DNA of 64,000 nucleotides, from the NCBI GenBank assembly GCA_014529385.2, contig CM043962.1, forward strand, positions 87,649,680-87,713,679, in the 5' to 3' direction. Numbering within the stretch: the first letter of the stretch is position 1; each line of letters opens with the position of its first letter. The DNA is from Adiantum capillus-veneris. Taxonomy: Eukaryota > Streptophyta > Polypodiopsida > Polypodiales > Pteridaceae. The notes below the pieces were generated by a model that worked only from the letters and a program-made list of their open reading frames with translations, was not told where the DNA came from and searched no databases. The translations under genes were made by a program, and so were the position numbers. Below are positions 32,986-44,371 of the stretch, in pieces.

Positions 32986-33267
32986 TGTTGAAGATGATGA
33001 AACAGAAAACAGAAGGAAGACAGCAACTCAGAGTAGGAAGAAGATGGAGAAGGAGAAGACACAGAGCTTGTGTACGAGATCTCTGTAGTCTCTCTCTATG
33101 TATTGGAATAATAATAATGTATGTACAAACTCAGAGCTACAAAGCTTATATGAAACCCTAAGAGATAAGGTGTCCTTTCACACCAGATGTCCAGGGGGAA
33201 AAACCCAGTGGGAGAAAAGTGCCCCTGGTGAAGCGCGTATACACACTAACACTACTACATGTCTACA
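32986..33267 (-). repeat. 5' LTR of the young copia element
   Basis: 282 bp. On the minus strand it contains TTTCATATAAGC (near 33143-33154), a plausible TATA box for the element's own transcript, which would run leftward. Confidence 0.96.
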
Positions 33268-33272
33268 CAAAT
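33268..33272. other. Target-site duplication CAAAT (right)
   Basis: Matches 28071-28075. Confidence 0.93.
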
Positions 33273-33805
33273 GTAACAAAGCTTTGCATGGGTTGAAGCA
33301 ATCTCCTCGTGCTTGGTATGAGAAAGCTGACACTCATTTGGTTAAACGAGGCTTTTGTAACATTCCAATAAAAAGCACTTTGTATGTAAAGTGTGAGGGT
33401 GATGTACTTCTCATTGTTGTTCTATATGTGGATGATTTGTTGATCATTGGTCCAAATGCGACACGTATTGCTGAATTTAAGCCTGTTTTAAATGCTACTT
33501 TCAAGATGAAATATTTGGGACTTTTGTATCATTACTTGGGCATACAGTTTAAGCAATGTGATGGTGGTATTGCCTTGTGCCAGACACATTACATTGAGAG
33601 ATTGCTATGTAAGCTTGGACTTAAGGACTGCAAGCCTATTGCCACCCTCATGGAAATAGGTTTGAGGTTGAGTCTTCATGATGCTGGTGATCCTGCCGAT
33701 GCCACTCTTTACCAAACTGATGTTGGATGCCTTATTTATGTATGCAACACGAAGCTGGATATTCCATTGGAGTCTCATAGGTCAAAAAAATTATGCATAG
33801 CCTAG
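33273..33805 (+). pseudogene. Older copia reverse transcriptase, C-terminal part
   Basis: Resumes as KALHGLKQSPRAWYEKADTH, then VVLYVDDLLIIGPN with the catalytic YVDD, HYLGIQF and MEIGLRLSLHDAGD. The frame ends at 33805 in altered sequence (YVCNTKLDIPLE where TRPDI is usual). Confidence 0.9.
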
Positions 33806-34273
33806 GGTCTAAGCATTGGCAAGATGTTAAGCATATCTTTCGCTACTTGAGTGGCACTTTACATCTTGGGTTGTTTTATCCCAAGGGAGATCATTGCCGC
33901 CACATTTACATGCATTTTTGGACTTAGATTGAGCTGGTTGTTGTGACACACGAGTGTTCATAAGTGGTTTTTGTTTCATGCTTGACAGTTCATGCATATG
34001 ATGGTTGAGTAAGAACCTGGTGTGGCCACTTCCAGTTGTGAGGTTGAGTATAGGGCACTCTTCATAGCTATGGTTGAGTGTGTATGGCTTAGACGCCTTA
34101 TGGCTGATTTGGGTGTTGGACAAGACACTGCCAACATCATCTACATTGATAGTCAAAGCATATTGGCAATTGCGAGGAACCGCATTTTTCATGTGCTAGC
34201 ACATGATGACCTTGCAGATCTTTTCACAAAGGCATTTTCTTGTGAGAAGTTTAAAGCTTTCCGCAAAGATTAG
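33806..34273 (+). pseudogene. Older copia RNase H remnant
   Basis: After a stop and frame change (WQDVKHIFRYLSGTLHLGLF in another frame), the region 34022-34273 reads ATSSCEVEYRALFIAMVECV and IYIDSQSILAIARNRIFHV, then DDLADLFTKAF. The usual RTKHIEV-to-PTQDN stretch between the last two is deleted. Confidence 0.85.
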
Positions 34274-34332
34274 TTCTCAGGGCATGGCATTTCCTATACT
34301 CTAGGTGCGAGCTCTCATTCACCACGTCACTC

Positions 34333-34345
34333 CCATGGGGGATTT
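34333..34345 (+). promoter_or_regulatory. Polypurine tract and 3' LTR start of the older copia element
   Basis: CATGGGGGATT followed by TGTTACCATATATATATGG, at the right distance after RNase H. The LTR's right end is not resolved, and no 5' LTR partner is found. Confidence 0.6.
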
Positions 34346-34860
34346 GTTACCATATATATATGGCAGTGATGTGTGTGAATACATGTAGGATTGTTAGGGC
34401 ATTTTTTCCCTCATTAGGAGGTTTCCCCCCCCTGTGTATTGGATATACGCCCATCCGTCTAGGGCTAACTTTTCTTTCCATTGCACACTAAGTAATAACA
34501 CTCTCTGCTATGTGCCTTGAGCTTCCTTCATCTTCTCCAAGCTATGCGTGTGTCCCTGCAACCCTATTTCCAATGCCAATGAAGCAAATGGCACCAAGAC
34601 TACAAGAATCTTCTAGTGATTGAGAAAATAAGACCAAAGCCACCATAGTTTCCCTATTGAGCCCTTACAGAAGCAAAATTTGAAAATTTGTCTAAAGAAC
34701 CACACAATTGAGTTAAAGCCCTGATCAAGTATTGGTAAAGGTTAAGTCCAACTTCTTGTAGTTGAAAGTGTTCAATTAGCAACAAAAGCCAAAGCTAGCA
34801 CATGTCCCAAAGTAGCTAGATACTCAATGGCTAGGTCTTCTTATCTTTAGGAAGGTTAAA
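34346..34860. other. Probable 3' LTR body, then non-coding sequence
   Basis: If an LTR starts at 34345 it would extend some 200-300 bp, possibly to ...GTGTCCCTGCA near 34560. Nothing else is recognisable. Confidence 0.35.
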
Positions 34861-35050
34861 AACAATCTACATTGGCAAAGAACCATCACGATAGAGAAGT
34901 CTCTAGACACCCTAGCCCTACAAGATTCCCACCTAGACACCCTAGACCTCCACAATTAATCTTTGGGAAAGTCAACAACAATCTACATTGGCAAAGAACC
35001 ATCACGATAGAGAAGTCTCTAGACACCCTAGCACTACAAGATTCCCATCT
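34861..35050. repeat. 116-bp tandem duplication
   Basis: AACAATCTACATTGGCAAAG at 34861 recurs at 34977. Both copies continue through GAACCATCACGATAGAGAAG and CTAGACACCCTAGC with one or two changes. Confidence 0.92.
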
Positions 35051-35802
35051 ACAAGAATGTCCATCCTGCTAGAATGTGTAAATGGAGCTAGTTTCATCAG
35101 ACATTAGGCCCATTGGATCATAAAGTATAGCATAATATGGTGTTCAACCAGGTTTGGATCATACTAGGACAACCTTTGCTTTAAAAAAAATACCAATAGA
35201 ATGGGTGCTATCTTTAGCATCCAAAAAGGTGGAAATCCAAGTGATCAATTTTTATGAAATATCTGAAGAAGTAGTACTTGGATGAGAATGGATGGCACAA
35301 CAATAATGCTTCAAAGGAGTTTCAACACTTTTCTTGTCTTATTTGGGGGGAAAAACTTGCAAACACATGTACTAATAGAAATGCAACTCCAAAGTCACTT
35401 GTGACTCCCATCAAGCCACCCTTCTCTTGTGCTTCATTCTCCAAATATCACCAAAGCCACAAACAAAGAGAAGGGAAAGGATAAAGTGAATAACCCCAAT
35501 GATTTTGACCTTGAAGTTTCGTAAATTAAGTGAAGATGATAAGCAATGGCGGGTAGAAGGAAAATTAACGACAATAAATAAATCAAAAGGATGACTAACT
35601 ATTTAAAAATCATTAGCTGCACAAGGGTTTTATAATGATCAAAGAGACATATAGTTACCATCATAGGCTACAAAGTGTAGTCTAAGACACTGAGAGGTTT
35701 ATAATGGTCAAAGAGATTTGTGGTTACCAATTTCACAAATCATAAGTTACAAAGTGCAATCTAAGACTAACAAAGCAAAGCAACAACCAAGATCTAAACA
35801 GT

Positions 35803-36428
35803 TGGGAGATCGGGAGAATGGATGCTTAGTCTATTCAATTTCCTTCACATACATACCCATCAACCTCTCACCATCTCTCCCAAAACCCAAGTGCACACAA
35901 TTAGACAAGGACACACACACAATAGACTTGATAGTAATAGCTTGTAAGAGAAGGACATGTAGACACGAGTTTTGCACACACATCTTGACATAAGAGTTGA
36001 AATAGGAGAATCTTATACAAGAATAGCTTAAAATTGTAGCTTCTAAAACTCTATGGCACCTCTGATGGAGTTGAGTATTTAAATTATATTATTAACCTAT
36101 TCAATTATTTGAGGTCCCTCTTTACATGTTAGTCCATTGAGTGGTGGCTATAACTTATTGCATGCCCTCTATAGGGTGAGTCCTCACTAAACACAAACAA
36201 TGAAACCATATTGGCTTATTAGAAAACATAATTACATTATTGTGCAAATGTAAATGGCTAAGAGATATAACTTGGAGCTTTCTCCTGAGTTTTCAGAGCT
36301 CCAATCTACACAACATCAACTCACTATTAATAAAAATAAAAGACAACACCACAACTAACCATTACAATCTAGCTATCCCAATTGTAATGCTAACCACATA
36401 TTATAGGGGAGTGCCCAATCTCATAACA
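35803..36428 (-). repeat. 3' LTR of the old element
   Basis: About 626 bp. It has five AC units (35911-35920), where the other LTR has about 34. The two copies align over nearly their full length with scattered substitutions and indels. Confidence 0.75.
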
Positions 36429-36799
36429 TCCCTCACACTACGGATAACAATTGTCCTCAATTACTCAATAGAGAATCAACTGGACCGTTAGTGATAAAAA
36501 GTGTGGAGAAAATCTCAAAATTTTAGAAAAAAAAAATCAGGTATCCATTTAGCATATGGCCTTCAAAAGTTAAAAGGTAATGACTATAAGCCGTGCTGGT
36601 GCATGTGGTGGTGGTTTCATGATCGACTTTTTGTTCAGGGATGAGTTGCTCTTCTTGATGTTTAAGTGAAGGTGGATCCTCATAAATGTGATGTTTATGT
36701 AGGGGTCCTTGAAAGGGTCATAAGAGACCAATGTGGAAAGCATTGTGAATGTGCCAATGTGAAGGCAAATCTAAACAAAATGCAACATCATTTACTACA

Positions 36800-37072
36800 T
36801 CAAAAAGCTTGAATGGACCATAAACACGGGGAGAAGGCTTTACAACTTAACAGTTGTATCAATCCTTCGCTTTCAACTTGAAGCATAACATAATCACCTC
36901 CCTTAAAATCATATGCCTTGCAGTGCTTATTAGCATGCTTAGTATAAAGTTCTTGTGAGTGCTTAATAGCAGAATAAACACTTGAATACATGTCATGAAA
37001 ATTTGTAGTATCAATAGTAGACACAATGTTACAAAGATGTGAAGTACGAATAGGGAAAGAGTGACCATACAC
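36800..37072 (-). pseudogene. gypsy integrase C-terminal remnant
   Basis: Reads VYSAIKHSQELYTKHANKHC and FKGGDYVMLQVES, resembling the region after the integrase core where gypsy proteins have ...F..GD.V.L. A frame change follows. Confidence 0.5.
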
Positions 37073-37432
37073 AATCGCAAATGGAGTGCAAAGTGAGTGG
37101 TATTGTTATAAACAAACTATAAATTATATAGGTAATTGTCCTATTTCTTTGGTTGAGAAGAAACATAGGCTTTCAATAAATCAATGATGGTGCAATTAGT
37201 GACTTCCATTTTGATCATTAGACTTAGACTCAGTTGCAAAAGAAAATCAAGAGTAGTACCAAAATTTTCAAAAAACATAGTACAAAAGCACTACAAAATA
37301 TGGAATCTCTATGAGATTTGATTACCTTTGGCAAAACATGACAAGGAAAGACAACTTTAAGAAAAAGAAGTGCAGCTTGATAAGTAGTGAGACTTTTCTT
37401 GCATGAAAAGAAGTATGCTTGTTAAGTCCATA

Positions 37433-37711
37433 TCACATCATGCTTGTGAATAGCAAGTGGAAAAGTAGTAATAAAATCCATAGAAATATGTTCTCAAGGT
37501 TTTTTAGGACTAGGGAGAGGGTGTAAACGGCCCAATCTCTCACTCGTTGTGGCTTTAACTTTTGGAAAATCAAACAAGATGAAACATATTGTCTAGCATT
37601 ACTTTTCATACCAAGCCAATAAAAATCACGACAAAATTCTGAAAAGTAGCAACAAATCCTCTTTGTCTTAACATAGGATGGTTTGTGAAACTCTTTAATT
37701 TTCACGTTCAA
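37433..37711 (-). pseudogene. gypsy integrase zinc-binding remnant
   Basis: Reads FYWLGMKSNARQYVSSCLIF and QKLKPQR, the end of the integrase zinc-binding domain (usually F.W.GM...YV..C..CQ..K), with the second Cys lost. It lies upstream of the C-terminal remnant in the minus-strand sense, in the expected order. Confidence 0.6.
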
Positions 37712-37901
37712 AGTCGCTTTTCCAATTTCTAGATGGTAAGTAGTAAAAAAAAGAATCCCAATTTTTCTTAATGTACTTTGGAAAACTGTCGAATGAAAAT
37801 TTTGAAGCTTTGAAAATTGTGAGGTATTGGGAAATTTGAGTTGAAAAGGATTTCAATCCTTACACTTGGATGGAGTTTGGCAGGTCAATATTGAACAAGC
37901 A

Positions 37902-37936
37902 AATATATATATATATATATATAGATAGATAGATAG
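37902..37936. repeat. (AT)n followed by (GATA)n
   Basis: About eleven AT units, then three GATA units. Confidence 0.93.
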
Positions 37937-38456
37937 TGAATCATCCCTTTAAATGCATGGGATTCAGAGCTAATTTTTTGTGGTAAATACTTTTTCTCCA
38001 AGGCGAGGTGCCGAGTTTGGCAAAGGGGGTCTCCTTCAAAGGAAAGGGATTTAACTTGGTGGGCGATCGAAGGCAGTTGGGTAAATTCGGGAGGTGGGCC
38101 AAGGGGTTAAATTGAAGCCACACACATTTTTAGTTGAAAATAGGTGTGTACTTGCTTGTCTACAGAGAGAAAAGATAGCAAAACTAGCACACGATGTTGC
38201 TAGGGGAGAGGACGACGTGGACATGCGTTGTTGGCTAGCGAGCAAGAAGGAACAATCGTTTACAACACCTGGGTAACCAATTTGGCATAGATTTTGTGAA
38301 GTTTGGTGGAGGTTGATCCACTCGCTAGTTGTATACAGGGGGCATTCCCACAGCTTTTGTGGAGCACAAAGCCAATCAATGGTTGGTAATATGTGATTCG
38401 TGGAGAGTTGATTGGTCCAATTAGTTTGCAAGGAACATTACTTAGAGTACAAGTGG

Positions 38457-38608
38457 AACCTCATCTTGCCTCGATATAGTTCCGTCTTAAGCTCAAGACC
38501 TTGAATAGATAACTTTAGCTTTATGATCTTGAAACCTCCTCTTGCCTTGATATAGTTCCGTGTTGAGCTCAAGACCTTGAATAGATAACTTAAGCTTTAT
38601 GATCTTGA
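38457..38608. repeat. 76-bp tandem duplication
   Basis: CTTGCCTCGATATAGTTCCG at 38465 recurs as CTTGCCTTGATATAGTTCCG at 38541, followed in both by CTCAAGACCTTGAATAGATA. Confidence 0.92.
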
Positions 38609-39078
38609 ACCTAATTTGTCAGTGTAGGTCCTAGAAGATTTGGATAGTCAAATTTTCCCCTTGAGCTTTATATACCCTATGAAACTCTTTTAAAAGGTTT
38701 TTAAGTTCTCTTTCAAAAGACACTCCAAACCTTTTACCTCTTCTTTCTCTACCCAAACCAAAATCGGCTTCTATTGAGCTTGTTCCAAGCATTCTAATGT
38801 TAAATTTAATCCTTGCTTAGCCAATTATCTTCAGAAGCTTCTTATTTTCATTTCCTTGCCCACATATCTTCACAAACCACCAAATTATTTTGTTGAATTG
38901 AATGAAGTGCTTGACATACACAATTTTGACTAGTAATAAACATGATTTGTTGGACAAATTCTTGATTATTGTCAATTGAGGTTCAATTTGCAAATTTGGT
39001 GTTGCCAATTTGGATTTCCTTCTTAAAATTAGAAATCAAGTAGGAAATTGCCATGAACCTTCACTCTAATACCACTCT

Positions 39079-39175
39079 TGGGAGAATAGATGCTTAATCT
39101 ATTCAAGTTTCCTCATACACACCCATCAACCTCTCATCATCTCTCCCAAAACCCAAGTACACACATTTAGACAAT

Positions 39176-39246
<71 letters not shown>

Positions 39247-39660
39247 TAGACTTGGTAATGATAGCTTGTAAGAGAAGGAGATGCAGACACAATTTTTGCA
39301 CATAGCTTAACATAAAAGTTGAGAGAGGAGAATCTTGCACAAGAATGACCTAAAATTGTAGCCCTCAAAACCCCATGAAACCTCTTGTGGTGTTAAGTAT
39401 TTAATTTTCATTATGTGGCTATCACTTATTGCATGATCCTTTTTGGCTTTTTGGGCAAAATAACTACAACACTGTGAAAATGTAATGGTCAAGAGATATT
39501 ATCTGGGGCCTTCTCCTTTGCTCATAGATTTCCAATCTACACATCATCAACTCACAATTAGTAAAAATAGAAGACAACACCGTAATTAACCATTACACAC
39601 CATTTATCTAGATTGTAATGCTAACCACATACAGCAAGAGGGTGCCAAATCTCATAAACA
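39079..39660 (-). repeat. 5' LTR of the old element, with expanded (AC)n
   Basis: About 582 bp. It includes a pure AC tract of about 68 bp (39176-39243) that is only 10 bp in the partner LTR. Confidence 0.75.
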
Positions 39661-41190
39661 TAAACATAAAAAAAAGTTACAACCATTTAAGGTAGATCAT
39701 CCCAAGTTTAGAATGAAGATTAGGCTACTACAATTGCTTCCAAAGGCCCACAATTATCTAGCACAATGAAAAAGTGGATACCCAAAGAATCTCCTCATGG
39801 CACAAGGGTACTATAAAGGCCACTAGCAAATTTGGCCAGTGATAAACTCAAAGCCAAATGTAACAACATCCCTAGCTATAAGATCTTAACACTAATAGTT
39901 TCCTCCAAATGCTCCACTTGGTAATCATTATAAGTAAGAATGTTAGACAATAATATGATGACAAATAGTGCAAGGTATGGATGCAAGACAAAATCCATAA
40001 GCAACTTGCATGTTTATGGGGCACTTGTTAGCCCAAATTGCATAGCTGCAAACTCATATTCTTGGAGCGTGATCCAAATGGATCTTCAGTATGTATAGAG
40101 CCTAAGACTAACTTACTGGTTCTTTCAAGCATAAATTAATCTTTAAAAAGTGTACATCTCACAGTTGATCAACCAACTCATCAACCATTTATCATGCATA
40201 CTTGTTTCTAAATGGTAACTTTTTTTAAAACTATGATAGTACATGCACATCTGCATAGATCTATCCTTCTTTATAAAATGGCAAAGTCCATAGAAACGTT
40301 CTTCTTTATAAATAGCCTCTTTGGTTGGGGGGGGGGGGGGGGGGGGGGCTTTTGCTAATTGACTTCAAACAAGGGTTATGTCATGATGTACCAACCAATC
40401 AAAGAGCAATAATTGCTAAGTCATTCTTTGATTTCCCCAATAATTGGTTTTTAGAGAGAGCAGAAAGAAGAAATAGCATGAGGCATTGGAGAAGCCTCAT
40501 CTACACCTAACCACTTGTCTTGGAATATGTTCTTGACTTGTGGATTTTGAGGAAGCAAGGAAAAGGTACTTGGATTGGCTTGCCTATAGTAAATGTAGAA
40601 AGGAGAGAGAGCAGTGTCCCACTTTGGGCTTTTAAGCAAGTAATTCTCTACAAGAATGAGAGTTAGCTTTCACTTCCCATTACTTGCAAACTGAGAATTC
40701 TTAGACTCATATCCTCACTTTAAAGTACTCATCTAATCCAGGGAATCAACATTAGTTTGATTGAGCTACATAAGCTTCAATGATGTTGTTTGCTCATCTC
40801 ACTTATCAATTGCATATGTTTTAAAACTCCTCTATATGTTATGCCTTGAGAACACCATCTTTCGATCAATACAAGGCTATAAACACCACCCACATAGTGG
40901 TTTTAGGTTGGCTTGATGTACAACGCAAAAAATGCAAATTCTATCAGTATTTGTACAAAAAAATGGGCACCATCCTAGTTGCATTTACCCGCTTTTCCAT
41001 GGATCATAGACTTCTCAATACTGCAACCACAAGGTAGTATCATCCTATCCTCTAGCATCCCCATCATCTTACATCAAGGGATTTTCAGGCTCTCAAAAGG
41101 GGCACCTTTAAGGAAACACATGTCATCACCTTCCGTCAAAATTGGGCATCTAGTAAAATTTTTGCAAACCAACTCCAAAATTAACAAAGT
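39661..41190. other. Non-coding, with a 22-base poly-G run
   Basis: No gene or repeat is recognised apart from 22 consecutive G at 40327-40348. Confidence 0.5.
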
Positions 41191-41198
41191 TTGGAGAT

Positions 41199-41570
41199 TT
41201 AGTTTCTACTGTCAAGAAATATTTGATGGTATATGGATTGATAGAGTTTGGAAGTGAGAGGTGGTGCTATATGGAATATTTTATTATGATCAATAAACTC
41301 AACCTTCATGAAAATGTGAGCAACTTCCTTGGCCATGTGGGCAGTTTTATCTAGGAAGAGATGGGCCATATTAGTGAATGTATCTACCACAATGAAGATG
41401 GATTAAAACCTCAAGGATTGTGGTAATTGAGTGATGAAGTCCATTGATATGTATTTCCGCTCCATATAGGGAGCTTCTAAGCTTGGACGCCCAATTTTAA
41501 GAGAGGGGATGACCCCAAAATTCCCTTTATGGTGATTGCATTTGAACTCCCAAATGGGAGATGCGCTAAC
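41199..41570 (-). pseudogene. gypsy integrase core fragment
   Basis: Minus-strand reading gives RKYISMDFITQLPQSL and, after a stop, VVDTFTNMAHLFLDKTA, matching the gypsy integrase core start (SMDFI..LP, then VVDRFTKMAHF with a catalytic Asp). It is interrupted at 41570 by the copia element at 41571-44519. Confidence 0.7.
41566..41570. other. Target-site duplication CTAAC (left)
   Basis: CTAAC before 41571 is repeated at 44520-44524 after the truncated LTR. Confidence 0.88.
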
Positions 41571-42327
41571 TGTTAGAAAATATAACATAGCTAAGTAGAT
41601 AATTGAGTAGATTACTTAATGGAGAGAGATAATTTTCACACACAAGAGATTATAGAGTAGAGAGAAAGAGAGAGTACACAAAATATACGTGGTTCACCCA
41701 ATGTGGGCTACATCCACGGGAAAGAAGCCACTTAATGGCTTTAGTACTTCAAACAAGAAGTAGGTTTCAAAGGGATTATACCCTTAATAGAGCTCCCGCC
41801 TTGCTTCACTCTCACCACCTCACACCCACCTTGTTGCATCAACTTCACACTGTGAAATGTGTGTAGAAATGGCCTCCTTTTATAGGCCAAAAGGGTTGCC
41901 CTCTCTCATAAGAGGCAGCCATGTGTAGCCACCCTTGTGTAGATAAGCTCAAAAACGGACCCTCCAATCCGCCCATGTGTGGCCGCCCTTGAGAAGACAA
42001 ATCCGCTTTTGAATTTGGCCACCGGCCATTGACTTCCACCACCAGCCCCACTGGCCATTGACTACCGACCACCGGCCAACCAGCCAACCAACCGGTTGTT
42101 TTTCGACCACTTTTCGACCGCCGTCCGGCCATAATATTCCGGTGAAGCCAGTCTTGAGCTTGGGCTCAAGACTGGTCGTGAAAATTTTGATTATTGATGA
42201 GTGATTTTATTTTTCGGTGAGTTATTTTTCTTCACGCACGATGGCTTCTCCTCATAATGGGGGCCTTACAAATGTGCGTTTTTAACACAAAAAATTACAA
42301 GGGATAAATCAGGCTCCATACTTAACA
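41571..42327 (-). repeat. 3' LTR of the deleted copia element
   Basis: 757 bp, TGTTAGAAAATATAAC...CTCCATACTTAACA on the plus strand. The polypurine tract AAGTGGGAGAT (minus) adjoins it at 42328-42338. Confidence 0.88.
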
Positions 42328-42339
42328 ATCTCCCACTTG

Positions 42340-43128
42340 GAGACCAATCTCCAAACCAAACCTGTGATTGCTTTCCATCCTGGCTTCTTATCCTTGAATG
42401 TTGATTGAAGATGAGCAAAAGCTCAACTTCTCCTTGTTGACCACCTTTGTAAACATATCTGCAGGATTTTCACTTGTATGCACATTTTCTACCTTTAGCT
42501 ATCCCTCTTCCAAAAGAGTGCGTATGAAGTGATATATCACCTCAATGTGCTTTGTTCTTGAATGAAAGGTTGAGTTCTTTGCAAGATGGATAGCACTTTG
42601 GCTATCACTGTACAAGACACAATTGTCTTGTTTGAATCCAAGCTCTTCTAAGAATCTGTGAAGCCACATAATTTATTTGCTTGCCTCCGTCATTGCTACA
42701 TACTCTGCTTCCATGGTAGAAAGTGAGACCACTTTATGTAGCTTTGAAGCCCAGCTTACTGTTGTGCCTCCAACCGTGAAGACATAGCCAGTAGTGCTCC
42801 TTCGAGTATCTTTGTCACCTGCCATATCTGCATCAGCATACCCTTCTAGAAAAATATCAGTTCCTCCAAAATACAAAGCATTTGTTGTTGTCCATTTTAG
42901 ATACCTACGTATCCACTTCATAGCTTGCCAGTGCTCTTTACATGGGTTGTCCATGAACCTACTTACAGCTCCCACTGCATGTGCAATGTCTGGCCTTGTC
43001 CAGACCATAGCATACATAAGAGAACCTACCGCTGCAGCAGCAGCAGCAGATGGAACTTTAGACATATAGGCTATCTCCTCTTGTGTCTTTGGACACGTTT
43101 CCTTGGTTAGTTTAAAATGACCAGCCAA
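42340..43128 (-). pseudogene. copia RNase H
   Basis: Reads MYAMVWTRPDIAHAVGAVSR, YADADMAGDKDTRRSTTGYV (Trp of the usual DADWAG is Met here) and VSLSTMEAEYVAMTEASK. Further remnants to 42340 include the usual HIEV and VHTSENPADMFTK segments in broken frames. A (GCA)n run encodes six extra Ala (SAAAAAAVG) that are absent in the duplicated copy at about 43530. Confidence 0.85.
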
Positions 43129-43893
43129 AGGTGTAGAAACATTTTTTCATTTTGCATTGCAAACCTTTCTAGTACCTTCTTGATGTCATCCTCTTGAGAT
43201 AGCTTTCTTGTCTTCTTCGTCCTGTCCCTTGATATCTTCATACCAAGTATCCTCTTTGCAGCACCTAAATCTTTATTGAAAAATATTTAGATAGCTCCTC
43301 TTTTAAGTCTTTGATGTCCTGCATGTTAGCACTCGCAATCAACATGTCATCAACATACAACATTAGGATGATGAACTTCCCATCTCCCAAATTCTTTGTG
43401 TAGACTCCCACTGCACAGCTTGCCAATGCTCTTTACCTGGGTTGTCCATGAGCCTACTCACAACTCCCACTGCATGTGCAATGTCTGGCCTTGTCCAGAC
43501 CATAGCATACATTAGAGAACCTAACGTTGCAGCATATGGAACTTTAGACATATAGGCTATCTCCTCTTGTGTCTTTGGGCACATATCCTTCGTTAGTTTA
43601 AAATGACCAGCCAAAGGTGTAGAAACTGGTTTTGCATTTTGCATTGCAAACCTTTCTAGTACCTTCTTGATGTAATCTTCTTGAGATAGCTTTATTGTCT
43701 TCTTCGTCCTGTCCCTTGATATTTTCATACCAAGTATCCTCTTTGCAACATCTAAATCTTTCATTGAAAAAGATTTGGACAGCTCCTCTTTTAGGTCTTT
43801 GATGTCCTGCATGTTAGCACTTGCAATCAACATGTCATCAACATACAACATTAGGATGATGAATTTCCCATCTCCCAAATTCTCCGTGTAGAC
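42924..43893. repeat. Tandem duplication of about 490 bp in copia pol
   Basis: 42924-43405 is repeated at about 43413-43893 with an offset of 488-495 bp. It spans the end of reverse transcriptase (YVDD region) and the start of RNase H, so both motif sets occur twice. The copies differ by scattered changes and the GCA expansion. Confidence 0.9.
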
Positions 43894-44055
43894 GCAGTGA
43901 TCTGAGTTGCGTCTTGTGAATCCGTGATCCAACATCCATCGATCGAACTTCAAGTACCACTGTGATGATGCTTGCTTTAAACCATACAAGCTCTTCTTTA
44001 ATCTGCAAACCATTTTCTCCTTACCTTTTACTTCATACCCCTTTGGTTGAAGCAT
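43363..44055 (-). pseudogene. copia reverse transcriptase
   Basis: Reads CRLKKSLYGLKQASSQWYLK, ILMLYVDDMLIASANMQDIK with the catalytic YVDD, and VSTPLAGHFKLTKDMCPKTQ. The frame runs through the duplication junction into unrelated C-terminal residues. Confidence 0.9.
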
Positions 44056-44074
44056 GTAAATTTCCTCCTCTAAG

Positions 44075-44371
44075 TCACCGTGAGGGAATGCCGTATTTTA
44101 CATCCATTTGCTCAAGATTTAGATCATGAGCAGCCACAAGGCTTAAGACAAGCCTAATTGAGTTCATTTTTACAACAGGAGAAAATATTTCATTGAAGTC
44201 AATACCTTTCTTTGAAAACCCTTTTACCACAAGCTTAGACTTGTACCTTTTCTTCCCAACTTCTTCTTCCTTCAGCTTGTACACCCATTTGTTTTGAAGT
44301 GCCCGCTTATCTTTAGGTAACTCAACCAACTCCCATGTTTGGTTGCGATGCTTGGGCACAAAACTGGTCAT
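44075..44371 (-). pseudogene. copia reverse transcriptase, N-terminal part
   Basis: Reads NQTWELVELPKDKRALQNKW, GIDFNEIFSPVVKMNSIRLV and LEQMDVKYGIPSR. The latter is frameshifted from the usual DVKTAFLHG. It is joined upstream directly to LTR sequence at about 44362. Confidence 0.88.

Larger units (their letters stand above)
28076..33267 (-). mobile_element. Complete, young Ty1/copia retrotransposon
   Basis: 5192 bp, minus-oriented. Two 282-bp LTRs (28076-28357 and 32986-33267) look identical by eye, start TG and end CA, and are flanked by CAAAT duplications. The initiator tRNA-Met primer site, the polypurine tract and one uninterrupted gag-pol frame are all present. Identical LTRs and an intact frame imply recent insertion and possible continuing activity, or dependence only on transcription. 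It sits inside the reverse transcriptase of an older copia element. Confidence 0.97.
27600..34273 (+). mobile_element. Older Ty1/copia element, split by a younger insertion
   Basis: Plus-strand copia polymerase sequence occurs at 27600-28075 and continues at 33268-34273, directly after the younger element and its duplicated target. Everything before the polymerase (gag, protease, integrase) is missing. Its protein resembles that of the younger inserted element (compare WLVHTLHDIKLNAPL with WVQKTLQDSKLDAPL), so the two are probably related lineages. Confidence 0.9.
35803..39660 (-). mobile_element. Old LTR retrotransposon, gypsy-type remnant
   Basis: Two similar segments of about 600 bp (35803-36428 and 39079-39660) begin TGGGAGAATRGATGCTTARTC and end CTCATAACA or CTCATAAACA, bounding 2.65 kb. 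Left of the right copy, CTCTAATACCA (39064-39074) is a decayed initiator tRNA-Met primer site in minus orientation. Inside are minus-strand gypsy integrase remnants. The internal region is too short for full gag-pol, so a large part is deleted. No target duplication is recognised. Confidence 0.75.

Noticed and set aside
40327-40348. 22-base poly-G as a functional G-quadruplex
   Set aside because: It could be a simple homopolymer or an assembly effect. Similar G or C runs elsewhere lie next to microsatellites, and nothing links this one to a promoter.
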